From positions 15,040,316 to 15,104,315 of the forward strand of contig CM035232.1 of NCBI GenBank assembly GCA_020226215.1: 64,000 nt of DNA, read 5' to 3'. The notes beneath the pieces were generated by a model. That model searched no databases, had not been told where the DNA came from, and worked only from the letters and a program-made list of their open reading frames with translations. This document shows, one piece after another, positions 48,833 through 61,817 of this stretch (its first letter is position 1; each line of letters opens with the position of its first letter). The position numbers and the translations under genes were made by a program. The stretch comes from Sindora glabra. Taxonomy: Eukaryota > Streptophyta > Magnoliopsida > Fabales > Fabaceae.

Positions 48833-51119
48833 CGAATAAAATTTAGAGTATAAAATTAAAATTTTATTAATAAGTTTTAAGAATATGAAAGTGTTTTTTT
48901 GCTGTAATAATATAAAAATATGATTTATACGTATTATTATGTACAAGTCAAATGACATATAAGTATTCCATTACAAAATTTAAGATTAAATATCACGATT
49001 TCTCCTAAGATTTAATTTTGATTTCGTTTATTTTAGAAAAACATACTTTTTGGAGGAATATAATTATAAAATATTAAAATAGTGAAAAATGATTTAAGGT
49101 TTAGGAGTTTGATGAAAAATAATTTTTAAAAAAATTATTTTTTTTCTATCATAATTTTAAGTATCTTTTTTTTCAATTAAAAGACATAGATATATATGAT
49201 ACTTCTTAATTTATATACAAGATAATAACTTTTCTATAAAAAATAGATTTCAAAAAGAAGACTTTGTTTATATTCTGAAAAATAATTTTCATAAGAAAAT
49301 CTCATCTCTTTATACTAAAAGAATATCATGTATTTTTATACCTTGTGATTAAAAAAAATTTATAAAGCTATGATAGTGAAGGAAAACAACTTCCCCCTTT
49401 AAAAATAACAAGTCATTTTCTATCATTTTTTTATATTTAATATTGAACATACCATCTTTATAATTAATAATTATACTCCTACAAAAAATGTTTACTATTA
49501 AAACAAATAGAGTTTTAATTACACCTTGTTCTTCTCTTATTTGAGAAATTTATCTTACCTCTCTCACTCTATGATCCAACAATACGTTATATCCCTTGAT
49601 GCTTGATGTCCATTAGAATTTTTAATGAAATTCTTAAAAAAAACCAGAAAAAAATTATGGATCCCACCTTTGGTAAGATATTCTGATAAAATATTTTAAC
49701 AATTATGTCCTTGATATCCACTTAATCAAAATTATTCTAATTAATTTGAATTAAAAGCATTTCAGTAAAGGAAAATAATCCTTTCAATAACTATCAATCA
49801 AGCATTTATACCATTCAATAATCATTATCTAGATAACATTTAAGCATTTAAGCAAAGCATAAAGGAGGAAAATAATATCCTAGAATATCAATCAAGCATC
49901 TATATCAATCAATGATTATTAATTGTCAAAAATGAAAATTATTTTAGCCCAAAGAAGTATTATGCCCTTGAGGCTTGCAATTTTTTTCCCTTGTTCTTCT
50001 ATGCTTTCTCTTCATTTTCAATTTGTAATTTTTTTAGGGAAACTTTATCAACCTATCATCCCTTTCTCACACAACCACTCTATTTCTACTTGTAGAGTTC
50101 TAAAGTGAATAAGAGAAATTTTGTTGTTAAAGACACAAAAATTAATAAATCTCCTTACACAACACCATACTTATAATAAGAAAATAACACTTAGTTTTTA
50201 ATGAGTTTCTTCTATGCTAATATCTCATCATTGAATTTTAGTTTAAGCAATAATCTACTCTCTTTTTTAACCAAAATAACAACAAAATCACATTAGAATA
50301 AGAAATAAATCTGAGCCTAAGACCGTAATCATTGAACAAAGACCAAATTAATTTGGCAAGTCTTCAACAACTTTACTTCATTCCATTATGGAGCTCAAGA
50401 ATAACAAATTGAAAGTAAATCCTATTAAACATCCTACTACTCTTTTCAGTAATTATCGATTTACCTTTCCATTAGCAGCTTGAATGAGGAGTTTTGTCTC
50501 TACATAAATCCAATATTAATTTTTTAGGCAAGCAAGATCTTTAAACTAGGTAGCTATAAGATTAGAGGGAAGTCTTCATAATCAAAGCCCTAAATCCTAT
50601 CAAACCCTGTCAAATTTTCTACTACACTTGGTGCTTTTCCATGAAAGTTTTAAACCTTTTCTCGATGTTAATATTGGTAAAGATGGAGAAATATTAGGTT
50701 AGAGAGAAAGAAAGAGAGGAGTGTGGTGGGAAAAGAAAATGTTTAGTTTGGGTTTGGGTTGGTAAAAGGCTTACTGATAGTAAATGATGAAAAACTAAAT
50801 TGATAGTGGATACATGTGAAGGCAAGAGATAGATAGAAACTCAGAAAAACAAAGTTTGCTATGACTTTTTGTTATGAGGTAGTAGGGTAATTTGACTTTT
50901 GGATTGATATAGTATTTGATTCACAAAATCTTTATCATATTCATGAAAATCTTTTAAGGGAATGTCAAATTTATTCAAAATTTACAAAAATATTCCTAAA
51001 AGTGTCTACATTCTCAAGAATGTTTTTTGTCTGATGTTAATTTCCTTATAATATTCCTATTAAGGAATGTTTTTAATCATGTAAATTGATTATTCTATTC
51101 ACTATTCCATTAAAGTCTT
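48833..51119. other. AT-rich intergenic stretch; possible old LTR remnant
   Basis: No coding sequence was recognised. Between about 49500 and 50900 the texture (T/C-rich phrases and a GAGAGAAAGAAAGAGAGGAG block followed by G-rich phrases) resembles a plant LTR, but I could not find paired ends. Confidence 0.35.
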
Positions 51120-51600
51120 ACCACCATTCACGATCACCAACCATCGTTGACCATCATTAGCCATCATCTATGGTTGTTAACTATCATTTACCACTATTTA
51201 TTATAATTATTACTTATCGTTAATGACTATTGTCAATCACTGCCCACCATTAGTGGTCATTATCTATCATTATTGTTGTCGACCACTACTTATTCCTAAT
51301 AATTACTATCAATTATCATACATTACTAATAATCATTATTGAATATCACTTATTATAAATAATTATTATTGTCATCGTTGTCATTGTCACTATCTATCAT
51401 TAATAATTACCGTTGTCATCACCTAACAATATCAATTATCACTGTTTATTATCACCTATTACTAACCATCACCTAACCTCTATAATTACTATTAGCCACC
51501 ATTTATTATCAATGATTATCACCGACCATCAATCAATATTGGTTACCATTGTCTATTGCTACCACTAACAAGTCAGTTGTCATTTATTATTGTTTGATTA
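51120..51600. repeat. Cryptic triplet-rich tract (ATC/ATT/ACC type)
   Basis: About 480 bases are built largely from ACC, ATC, ATT, CAT and TAT triplets (phrases such as CACCAACCATCG, ACCATCATTAGCCATCATC). It is a diverged trinucleotide microsatellite or a minisatellite derived from one. It contains stops in every frame and is not coding. Confidence 0.7.
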
Positions 51601-53289
51601 TACTATTTTCAATGTGAACATTTTTTATTCTTTAATAATATTTTTAAAATATAAAAAATAAATAAAATATAATATTATAACATTTCTATGAATATTTCTT
51701 ATTAAGCCAAACATGATAATATCATATTTTCAATTATTAAATTCTTGAAAATCACATTTTTAAGAATATCAACATAGCTAAGAATGTTTGAGCACTAGTG
51801 CAACAAATGGTAAAATAGGTAAAGGAAAATTTGACTAACATTGTTCTTTCCTGTTTGGTATAGGAAAATTTGATTAATAATATTCCTTCTTGTTTGCTAC
51901 AAGGGAAGTTGGATTAATTTTTCAAATAAGAGCGGAAAGGACTGTAATTAGGTCTAATTTTTGGAGAAGTGGCACTAATTTACCCACAAATCTAATAGAA
52001 CTAAACTGTTATCTAATATTGAATATTTTTTAAAAAATTAAAAAATAAATTTATTTCAAATATAATTGGAACAAAATTAAAATTTTAGTAAAAACTAAGA
52101 AATTATCTCAGTTTCCTTCGCAAGTAAATAAGGAAATCAAATTAGTCATTCAAGCTATTGATGACTTCCGCGTGATGCAAACAAAATGCTATAGGTGGAC
52201 CAATCTGGCGCACTTGCTCCTAGCGGTCCATATCACCAAATTAATCGAAACAAGTAACCAATTACAGGCACCAATTTTTCGTGTCAACTTGCATATTCAC
52301 TCCAGTTGCACATTATGGTTTCATAATCCCCGATGTTTGCAACTTCATACGAAGGTTTATCTAATTAGACAACTGTTTATAGTATCACGTCACTGTGGGA
52401 AGATCATCCTTAAAATACTAGGGTAATCAGTGGAAGTTTAAATCTGGAATTGTGATCTTGTTTTGTTATTATTGTTCACAAATACAATTTGCTCCAACTT
52501 GTGGTTTTGGTCGAATGAGAATAGTATCCAAGATATGCAATCGTCAAGTGATTTTAAAATAAGCAAAACTATGCAATATGCATAATATTAATCTCAACAG
52601 GATCAAGATGATTCTGATGCCAGGAAATTAAGAGTCTAAGAACTTAAACCATATGCTTTTCTAATATTATATGAAGCATCCAATAAGTTTTCCTTTATTA
52701 ACGAGAATCAAAAGTTTTAACTAGCAATTATACAGACTGCAGGCCAACTTGGAGAAGAAGAATAATAATCAGGCAACTATGCCAACTTGTAAAATTTGGC
52801 AGGATTCAAAAATCAAAAGAAAGTGAATCTTTCCGAATCCAATCCTCCCTAACATTATGACGTGATGATAATTGGCTCTCTGAAGTTAAAAAAGTGAAAA
52901 GGATAAAGAAAATATAAAAACAGAAAAAAAATCTATTAACGCAGAGAAATTGACTCACAAATGTTTTATTGAGTTAGACGATACGAATTTCCTACATATG
53001 TGTGGAGCCCGTCCCTTCTTATAAAATTTATTACAAGCCAATCTCATTTTGAAAAGTAACAACGCTCTAGTCTTGCCTTCAATAATGGGTAAACATACTC
53101 CTGAGTGGAGGAAGAAAGGTGCATGATCCACAGAGGCATTGTTTGCTTATCAGCTTATGGGTTTGTTTTGGCCACATACACAATCTGCGAACAGTCGTGC
53201 ACAATCTTTGCATGTTGCATGTTACTCTAATGGCTACGCCCGCAGCCACCGCCACCGTTGCCCGGGGAGAGGTTACGAAGACATAAAAT
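51601..53289. other. Intergenic stretch without recognised gene
   Basis: An 84-codon open frame at 52172-52426 and a less AT-rich patch (52980-53285) are present, but neither matches a family I know. On the minus strand a short frame near 53232-53285 ends in a Gly-rich G-N-G-G-G-G-C-G-R-S-H before a stop. It is too short to support a call. Confidence 0.4.
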
Positions 53290-53949
53290 AGGTTTAAGGT
53301 CTGCAGATAATATGAGTAACCCGCATGGACTAAATTTCTTATTTAGAATTCATATTTTTTATGAGTTTATGCAATTAAATCCATAGAAACTCAAGTTCAT
53401 GTAGTTTTATTTATTCCAATTGAAGCTTGCTTGTGAGCTTAGTTATATATATATATATATATATATATAAAGATCTTGTAATACTTCAAATATTTAGAAT
53501 TTTGTTTAATTCAATCCAATTTACGATCTAATATATAATGGGTAATATAATTAATTTAACCTTACTTAACTAATATATTGCATAAAAAAATTTAATTATC
53601 TAATTATAATTTATAAAAAATAATTTTTTTTTAATTTAATTCAATTCAATGTTCTTAAAAATGTTTTCCTTCCTTTATATTAAGGATTTAAAATCAAATT
53701 TTTACGTATATATATCTAATAATTTAATTATTTTTAATAATAAAAAAAATAATAATATGATCTATCCGTAAATACTTACGAACTCAATTATATTTTTTAT
53801 ATTTTTATGAGTTCGCATGAGTTCAGACTATCCATCTTATTCTACACCTTATTGATAATGTGATTTACTCATGAGTACTCACAAACTCAACTATTTTCTT
53901 GTATTTTTATGGGTTTACGCGAGATTAGCCTACCACTTTGATCTACACC
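53290..53949. mobile_element. Possible hAT-like MITE with a duplicated right end
   Basis: The left end AGGTTTAAGGTCTGCAG and the reverse complement of the right end AGGTGTAGATCAAAG are alike. The inside has CCCGCATGGAC / GAGTTCGCATGAGTTC phrases. The terminal part occurs twice, about 97 bp apart (CTACACCTTATTGATAATG near 53843 and CTACACCTCACTGATAATC near 53940). No convincing target duplication was found. Confidence 0.35.
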
Positions 53950-54969
53950 TCACTGATAATCATTGTGCTGTCTTTTGGTATTTGTGGCTAGTGACTTTCA
54001 TACTTGATGATAGAGATAGACATGATTCCTTGTCAACTCTCGTGGCCCTACTCCATCTCTATTATTATTCATTTTCAAGTGTATGCTTGATTGTGTTCTT
54101 GACTAAATTCACTAGAGCTTGTTCTGCCACTCAGTGTCTAATATAACAAAAGCGCATATATATTCCAGTACACCATTGATTCAATAAATAGTATGCTACC
54201 TCTGAATGAATTTTACTTGTCAATTAAATTTTTTAACTCCCTAATTTTTAGAATAATTATTTCACTTGGTTGCCATTTTTATTTAAAAAAATGATATATA
54301 ATGAATTTTAATTGAAGTTTTTGAACTACATATAAAGTCTTATTGCTTAATAAAATTAGAGTGAAAAAACTGGTGGGACTTTAGCATAACAATGACATTG
54401 TTACAATTCTTAAAGGAGACCAAGAAATTTACCAGAGAGCGTTTGTGTGTTCACTTCTCTCTAGAAAAAGGGTTTGATAGCCATAGCAGAAGAAGTAAAC
54501 ATTGCAGTTTGTGTATACGTATTTCATCTTACAAGATGATCCTGATTCCTCAATACTATAAGAATCACTAAATTAAATTTACGTACGCTTTTTGAATTAT
54601 GATGCAGAAGTGGGAGCAGATAATCTTCTTTTCTTTAGAAAATTGATAATTCAGCAGGCAAGGGCTGTTTGTTTATAATTAATGGCATAATACCGTTTAA
54701 CGATGCAAAGTAGTCACAATATTTCCAAGTAAAAAAAAGTGACATTGGAACGCAATAGAAATCTAAATATTCCTGAGTTATCATAGTCAAATTCATTTTG
54801 AAACGCTATATGTTGCTAAATGCAGATACACTATAATTTGATTTTGAACAAAGAGAATAATCTTGAAGTTAAATCAATTTAAATCGCCAATTGTGTAATG
54901 AATCAAATTCAATAAATAAAAATTAGCATAACTCCTGCTACTTCTGCTTTCATTCCTTTCACACCTAGA

Positions 54970-55857
54970 TAGGGGCGGTGCTTTCGATGCTTGGGGGGCC
55001 ATAGCCCCCAAGTTTAGAAAAAAATTTCAAATATACAAAAAAAATTATTGTAAATTTTTTTATTATTCTAATCTCCTTTAAAATAAAATAAATATTAAAA
55101 ATAATATAATAAACAAGAATATGTTTGAATTTGAAAACATCTGATCACTTTAAAATTAATTCAATAGATTTAAATTAAAATTAATTTTTATTTATTTGAT
55201 TTCTTTAAGTTGAATATTAAATTAAGTGAAAATTTATTGAATTCATTCTATGATTGAGTGTATTCGTTATTTGTTTTTATTTTGGTGAGATTTTTTTGAA
55301 TTAATATATTCAATATGAATATAATATATATATCACACCATTTAAATATTTAGTAGATGAAATTTTTAAAATCATATTCGAGGATAATTTTGAAATTTTA
55401 TAAAATCTTAATATTTTATATTAAAATTTTCAAATTATTAACTAGATCTAATACTTAAAGTAAGAAATTATTCAAACATTGTAAATTTGATATTGACTAT
55501 ATTTAGTACTTAAAATCCAATACTAAAAGTTATAGTGTTATCAAATCATTCTTAGTATCCCTATGTTTTCTTCTTTTTGAAAAAAAAAATAAAGAAACCA
55601 ATTAAAAAAATTATAAAGAAGAGTTAGAGTTTGAAACTAAAACTTGTTGTCATATTTTTATTATTATTTAACGAAAATATCCATTAAATATATTAAAACC
55701 CGTTTAAGCATGATTAAGTTTGTGTAATAGTCAAATTTAAGCTCAAACAAGTAATTGGTTCAACTTAACTTGTTTACAATTTTAATTTTCCACCCTATCA
55801 ATGAAGAATTTTGAGTAATCTTTCTGGCCCTTAGAACCTGTCTCACCCTTGCCCCTA
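54970..55857. mobile_element. hAT-like non-autonomous element, 888 bp
   Basis: The element begins TAGGGGCGGTGC and ends in the complement of TAGGGGCAAGGGTGAG, hAT-type terminal inverted repeats. The 8-bp flanks CACCTAGA (54962-54969) and CCAGGAGA (55858-55865) agree at 5 of 8 bases. Just inside the left end is a G/C palindrome-like patch (GGGGGGCCATAGCCCCC). The interior is AT-rich with no coding sequence. Confidence 0.5.
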
Positions 55858-56210
55858 CCAGGAGAGAAATTTTTAAAAAAAAAAGAAAGAAAAAAATAAA
55901 AAGGCAACAAAGGCTTGTCAATCTTTCCTATCATAAAAAGGTTGTGAGATTAAAATGTTGTTATTGTTGCATGTTCAAGATTCCAAATATTTTTCTAACC
56001 ATCCTCAATCAACATCAACTTTATATTTTTTAATAATAAATCTTAGAAAAATATCTACTTAGAAAACAAAGTACTGAATCTATCAAAGAACTTTCCACTT
56101 AAAATTGTGATAAACCCATTCCATCTCTTTATCAGAAACAGGCAGAGATCTTCCTCAATTGTATTCATAGTGGGAGGGTCACTTTTAGGCTTACATTTGA
56201 TGAATTTTGC

Positions 56211-56220
56211 CTATAAAAGG
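56211..56220 (+). promoter_or_regulatory. TATA box of the NPF6.2-like gene
   Basis: CTATAAAAGG is a strong TATA match, with transcription expected to start near 56240-56250. That would leave a 5' leader of about 90 bases before the ATG at 56337. Confidence 0.65.
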
Positions 56221-56336
56221 GGAAGCTACCACCAAAAAGTTAGGTTGTGAGTTAAGGCCTATTAGAACAAAGCTTCTTAGCTTTCTGCTTTTGTATTTCA
56301 GCTCTTTTGCTCCTAAAAGACTTGAAACCACAGAAA

Positions 56337-57448
56337 ATGGTTAGTATGAGTTGCAATCAATTTCTGAAACAGCTTTTGGTGAATGGAAATACTTTGGAAC
56401 CTGAAATATTCCCTTCTGTTTTGAAAACTATGTTGTGCGATATTTCAGGAGGGGAAGATGAGTTGGACAGTTTCTGATGCTGTGGATTATAAAGGTTTTC
56501 CTGCTGACAGATCCCAAACTGGTGGCTGGGTTCGTGCTGCAACTATTCTAGGTTTGTCTTTCCCTCATTACTTTATTTGTTATATTTCTCCTTCTAACTG
56601 TGCAGGTTGCTCAAACAAGAATGAATGTATAAAAAAAGAATTGCACTGCATATGTTGCACTTCTTTTTGGGAAAAATAACTCATAATGCATGTTAAGATG
56701 TTACTCATTTAGAACCATATAAACAAGTGGATTCAGCTACGATCGTTTTAACATAAATTCATTTGCAAATGAATTGAGTTCTAGTTTTTTTAGATTCCCA
56801 ATGAGGGTTTAGAGCTATCAGAAGAAAATTCTTATTTAGCATTTCTTTTGCCCACTAGACCTGGGAAGAATCACAGGAAGAAATGACTTTACAAAGAAAG
56901 AACAAGAAATTGCTAAGCTATCTTCTGTAACTTAGAAGTTTGCATGTTTATTATAAGGTAGTTATAAGTTGGTAAATCATGTTTTCAAGAATACGAAAAG
57001 CTGGTGGTTCATACATAAGAGGCTGATTTAGAAACACAGTGCGATTTCGGCGTATACAATAATTTCTGTGGTGAGAATGGCCACACATGATGGAAACAAA
57101 CCAGGCAAAACATACCACACACATACTTCTAATGATAAAAATACTCATATCGACTTCTGTTTGAATTGTTGGGAAAAGAGCATAATATTCTCTCTAATAC
57201 ATGTGACCAGATGTGAATGAATTGTAGCGATGTTCCATTCTGCAATAATTATTTTTGGGTATCACATTTTTCCCTTATTTAGTTAGAAAAACTGAGCTTC
57301 CCATTCTACACGCATTTCATGCTGTATAAAAAGATTGAGCTTCACTTTTCAATTACACTTCCTACCCACACAATTTTTTTTTATTTTATTTATTTGTGTG
57401 TGTGTATCATAGTGTACGTGCCAATCATCCAGCTTCTCTGTATCCTAC

Positions 57449-57482
<34 letters not shown>

Positions 57483-60297
57483 CCACCCCAAAAATCCTGG
57501 AGTCCAAATCAGATGCAGCAAAAGTGAAGCCAAATTTAGCACTATCATCAAACTTAGTTATATGTGATTTTAACATTGGTTGTTTATCCACAGAACATGC
57601 ATTCAATAAACCCTCTCAGATTATTATTTATTGCTTTTGAAAATCTATTATACAAAATAAAAAAGAAACGAAGTAAAGCCAATGAAGAGCACCAGCAAAC
57701 TTCCCATGTATCTGCTCTGAGACAAGGGAATGAATTCATCCCCTTGAAGAGCAATAGTTTTGTTAAATCCATCAAATCTAAATGAAGAAGCCGATCTTTT
57801 ATATTCTTGTAGGGATTGAAATTATTGAGAGGCTGTCCACCATGGGGATTGCTGTAAACCTGGTGACTTACTTGACTGGAACAATGCATCTGCCAAGTTC
57901 AACTTCTGCCAATATTGTCACTGATTTTATGGGCACTTCATTTCTCCTTTGTTTGCTTGGAGGCTTCCTAGCTGATTCCTATCTAGGCAGATACAAGACA
58001 ATTGCAATCTTTGCAGCAATACAAACACTTGTTAGTCCAAAATCTATAATATGTTAGTCTGGTTAGTTAATATATGTTTTATTTTCTTTCTTATTTTTGA
58101 CAATGGAGAGGATGCTGAATCCAGGGAACTGCATCATTGGCAATCTCAACAAAGTTGCCTCAGTTGCGTCCACCGCCTTGCCATCAAAGCAATCAAGATT
58201 GCAAAGAAGCCAGTGGATTCCAAATGGGAATTTTGTACCTGGCTCTGTACCTAATTGCACTGGGAACAGGTGGCCTGAAGTCTAGTGTTTCAGGATTTGG
58301 AACAGACCAGTTTGATGAGAAAGATGAGAAGGAGAAATCTCAAATGGCCTATTTCTATCAAAGGTTTTTCTTCTTAATTAGTTTTGGAACTCTGATGGCC
58401 GTCACAGTGCTTGTTTACATACAAGATGAAGTGAGTCGGAGTTGGGCATATGGAATATGCTCTGTTTCATTGATTATAGCCATTTTGGTATTTCTATCTG
58501 GAACTAAAAGATACAGATATAAAAGAAACCTAGGAAGCCCCGTCGTGCAGATATTCCAAGTCATTGTTGCTGCTATAAAGAAAAGGACAATGGAACTTCC
58601 ACACAATGTGGGCTCTTTGTATGAGAACACTCCTGAGGCTTTGAGAATTGAACACACTGATCGGTTCAGGTAATTTTATCTTCCCCATTCTCTTCAATCA
58701 TTTTGTGAGAATTGAAGAAATTGTCTGAAATGTGTGGTTTAGTGCACATTACATATTCCATTTCCACCAACTGCAAAAGTTACCTCTGGGGACCATGCGC
58801 AATTTCCTTTTAAATCTCCTAGGTCGACCTTGGATGGTATATCTCAGACTAGTCCAGGAAATTGGACTAGTGGAGCAATCTGCAAACTGGCACAAACACC
58901 ACCATCTGCTAAACCACCAAAAAAAAAAAAAGAGAGGGAGAGAGAGAAGGAAATTCTCAGTAGTTTCTACCTCTTTTCTTTTTCCATTTTATGTCATAGA
59001 TTCTTGGAGAAAGCTGCAATAGTGGCAGAAGGTGATTTTGAGAACATGTCTGGTTCTGCCCCAAACCCATGGAAATTATGCTCACTGACAAACGTTGAGG
59101 AGGTGAAAATGATGGGAAGACTTGTACCAGTATGGGCCACGACAATCATATTTTGGACGACATACTCGCAGATGATCACATTCTCAGTTGAGCAAGCCTC
59201 CACCATGGAGAGATCCATTGATAATTTTGAAATTCCAGCAGGTTCTCTCACTGTCTTCTTTGTGGCAGCAATACTCATCACTCTGGCTGTTTATGACCGT
59301 CTCATCATGCCCCTTTGGAAGATGAAAGGCAAACCAGGTAAAAACAAAAGAGAGAATCAATATTGGATGATATTTATACCTCAGATCAACAGTTCCTCAC
59401 CTTTTGGCTGACCAGAACTATTGAAAACCAGAGTGATGAAACAAGACGATATTTAGGTGACACTGAAAAATAAAGATAGAGTCAAACAATTTGGTTGACA
59501 GATATATTTAAGTCTTTCATGCAGTTAATACTATGAGTAGACAAACTCATTTTTTGTATCTCACAAATTGTCACTCACTGTATAATTGGCAGAATCTGAT
59601 TTGAACTGATTAACCACATCTATTTTAACTAAACACCATTAAGGTGATTTTAACTGATTGATTCTTCTGACTGTGTACATGAGGGCGATTAACTGCACAA
59701 GGTCATCTGCGTTATCATTTCCCATATACGAGGGAAAATAATAATTGCCTGTTTGTGGATTTAACAGGTTTCACCAACCTACAAAGGATAGCAACTGGCC
59801 TTGTCCTTTCAACACTGGGAATGGCAGTTGCTGCCGTAGGTGAGAGGAAAAGGTTGTCTGTGGCAAAAAAGGTTAGTGGCAACCCAGCAACGCTGCCTAT
59901 AAGCGTGTTCATTCTAATCCCTCAGTTCTTCTTGGTGGGTTCTGGAGAAGCCTTCATATACACTGGCCAACTTGATTTTTTCATAACACAATCACCAAAG
60001 GGCATGAAAACTATGAGCACAGGTCTTTTTCTCACAACTTTATCTCTTGGCTTCTTTGTCAGTAGCCTCTTGGTCTTGGCTGTGAGGAAAGTGACCAGAA
60101 CTAAAGATGGGCAGGGATGGCTCGCAGATGATATAAACAATGGAAGGCTTGATTTGTTCTATGCACTCTTAACCATTTTGAGTTTCATAAACTTCGTAGC
60201 GTTTGTGGTGTGTGCCGCGTGGTATAGGCCCAAAAAGCCTAAGCCTGCTGTAGAAATGGGGGCAACTAATGGGTCCTCAACAGAGGAGAGATGCTGA
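56337..60297 (+). CDS. NPF6.2: NPF6.2 / NRT1.4-like nitrate transporter (NRT1/PTR family), six coding exons
   Basis: This is a 578-aa plasma-membrane proton-coupled transporter of the MFS fold. Exons: 56337-56339, 56449-56551, 57813-58030, 58125-58669, 59000-59337 and 59768-60297. All junctions are GT-AG and the phases join with no stop. The first exon is only the ATG: splicing ATG|GTTAGT to TTTCAG|GAG gives M-E-G-K-M-S-W-T-V; starting at 56458 instead would drop four residues. Motifs: E-I-I-E-R (38-42), the proton-coupling ExxER motif; R-Y-K-T with Thr98, at the site of the phospho-switch Thr101 of NRT1.1; and T-T-Y-S-Q-M-I-T-F, where NRT1.1 has its nitrate-binding His356 but this protein has Tyr. 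The shared phrases (F-M-G-T-S-F-L-L-C-L-L-G-G-F-L-A-D and V-E-E-V-K-M-M) place it with Arabidopsis NPF6.2/NRT1.4, a low-affinity nitrate transporter of leaf petioles. The substrate is inferred from the family. Confidence 0.92.
57450..57479. repeat. (TA)n microsatellite in intron 2 of the NPF gene
   Basis: A short pure TA run lies within the 1.26-kb second intron, which holds no other recognisable feature. Confidence 0.9.
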
Positions 60298-61485
60298 ACA
60301 ATTTTGTTTAGGGTTGAACCCATTTGAGGCTTTGGATATGTATACAAAAACAAAAACTACATGGATTCGGTTTATTTTAGGGTGATATTTTATTAATATA
60401 ATGTTCTGAATGGCTTCTTTGTGACATAAACCCTGGTTTCTTTTCATGCATGTAATAATTCTACAATCAAAGCCCATCCTTCACCTTTGCTGACAGCTTG
60501 TTTGTCTAAAGTAGTGGTAGTCAGCAATCCACTCACGTTAGTTAACCCGATCTCACTCATTTCATGCATAACAAATATGAACACAGAAGAACGGTAAATA
60601 AATGGAATCAATTCATATCTAGTTAACTTTCTGTTTTAGTAAAAAAAAAAAATATCTTTTATAAAAATACAATTATAAATTATTAAGACAGTAGAAAATA
60701 ATTTGTATATTCAATATATGTTAAATATAATAAATTTAGTTCAAGATAAGAGGAAGTTGTTTTTCCCTGCTACCATGTTTCTTGAAATTATTTTTTTTAA
60801 TCATAAAATATAAAAACACATAATGTTCTTTTGTATATATACATATATATAAAAAAATAAAATTTTCTTATAAAAATTAATTTTTTCTATGGAAATAATT
60901 TTTTTAATCAGCTTAAATTAGTTACCTACTAAATAAGATTAAGTAAATTAAAATAAGTATGATTATTATTTGAAATTATTTTAAGTGAAATGATATAATT
61001 TTAAAATATTAGAAAATCCTATTAAATTGCTTTTTAATCGCCACAACCAGAGAACAAAATAGGTTCCACTTAGAAACTTAGAACGGTGCATAATAATAAT
61101 AGTTTCAAAATTCTCAAATATATTACTAAATCTGAATTTAGGACAAATTATTATATTCGATATGAAGTTTTTGTTTTCTCCATACATTATTCATCAATAA
61201 TAGCAGGATCATTAGTATCATGTTTAAGTTTTCACTTTCCTTTTTCATTAAATCCTTGTATGGTCTTTTCCTTATTCTCAAACTCTGAGTTCAGTAAGTC
61301 CTTTTTTTTTTCTCTCTCTCTCTTTTCTCTCCCTGACAGAAAAGAGAGAGCAGAAATATCCTCCTGAATATTAATATTATTATAAAAATACGTCATGGCT
61401 CCAGAATACTCCACTTAAATTATAATTGTTGTTTAAAAGCGAGTCTATCGCGACACCTCTACCAAATGCGAATTCTAGAAGCGGA
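60298..61485. other. 3' flank of the NPF gene and intergenic DNA
   Basis: The 3' UTR probably ends within the first 200 bases, where TTTATTAATATAATG could serve in polyadenylation. A C/T-rich patch (CTCTCTCTC) is at about 61306-61335. No gene was recognised. Confidence 0.5.
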
Positions 61486-61817
61486 GGGTGTGTTTGTTTG
61501 TGTTTTCTATTTTCTATTTTTAAAATTATTTTTGAAAATAGGTTTTAAAAATAGTTTTTAAAAATAATGAGAAAAAGAAAGTGTTTAATAAGTTATTTTA
61601 AAAACAATCTTAAATTACACTAATGTCATTAATGAAATGTATTTTGGAAATGAAAAAATAAAAACAACTTAAAATTATTTTTATTTTCTTATTTTTAAAA
61701 TACATATTTTGGAAATAGTTTTTAAAAAGAAAAAAGAAAACACTTAAATAAACAAATTTTTTATTTTTTATTTTAAAAATAAAAAATTATTTTTAAAAAC
61801 AGAAACCAAACACACTC
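61486..61817. mobile_element. Fold-back MITE, 332 bp
   Basis: The left end GGGTGTGTTTGTTTGTGTTTTC and the reverse complement of the right end (GAGTGTGTTTGGTTTCTGTTTT) form a clear terminal inverted repeat. The interior is T/A-rich and self-complementary (TATTTTTAAAATTATTTTT against AAAAATAAAAAATTATTTTT). The ends resemble PIF/Tourist-like MITEs, but no TTA duplication is visible at these borders, so the superfamily is uncertain. Confidence 0.6.

Noticed and set aside
57584..57889. 101-codon minus-strand frame
   Set aside because: It overlaps the end of intron 2 and the start of the third coding exon of the NPF gene, with no family match.
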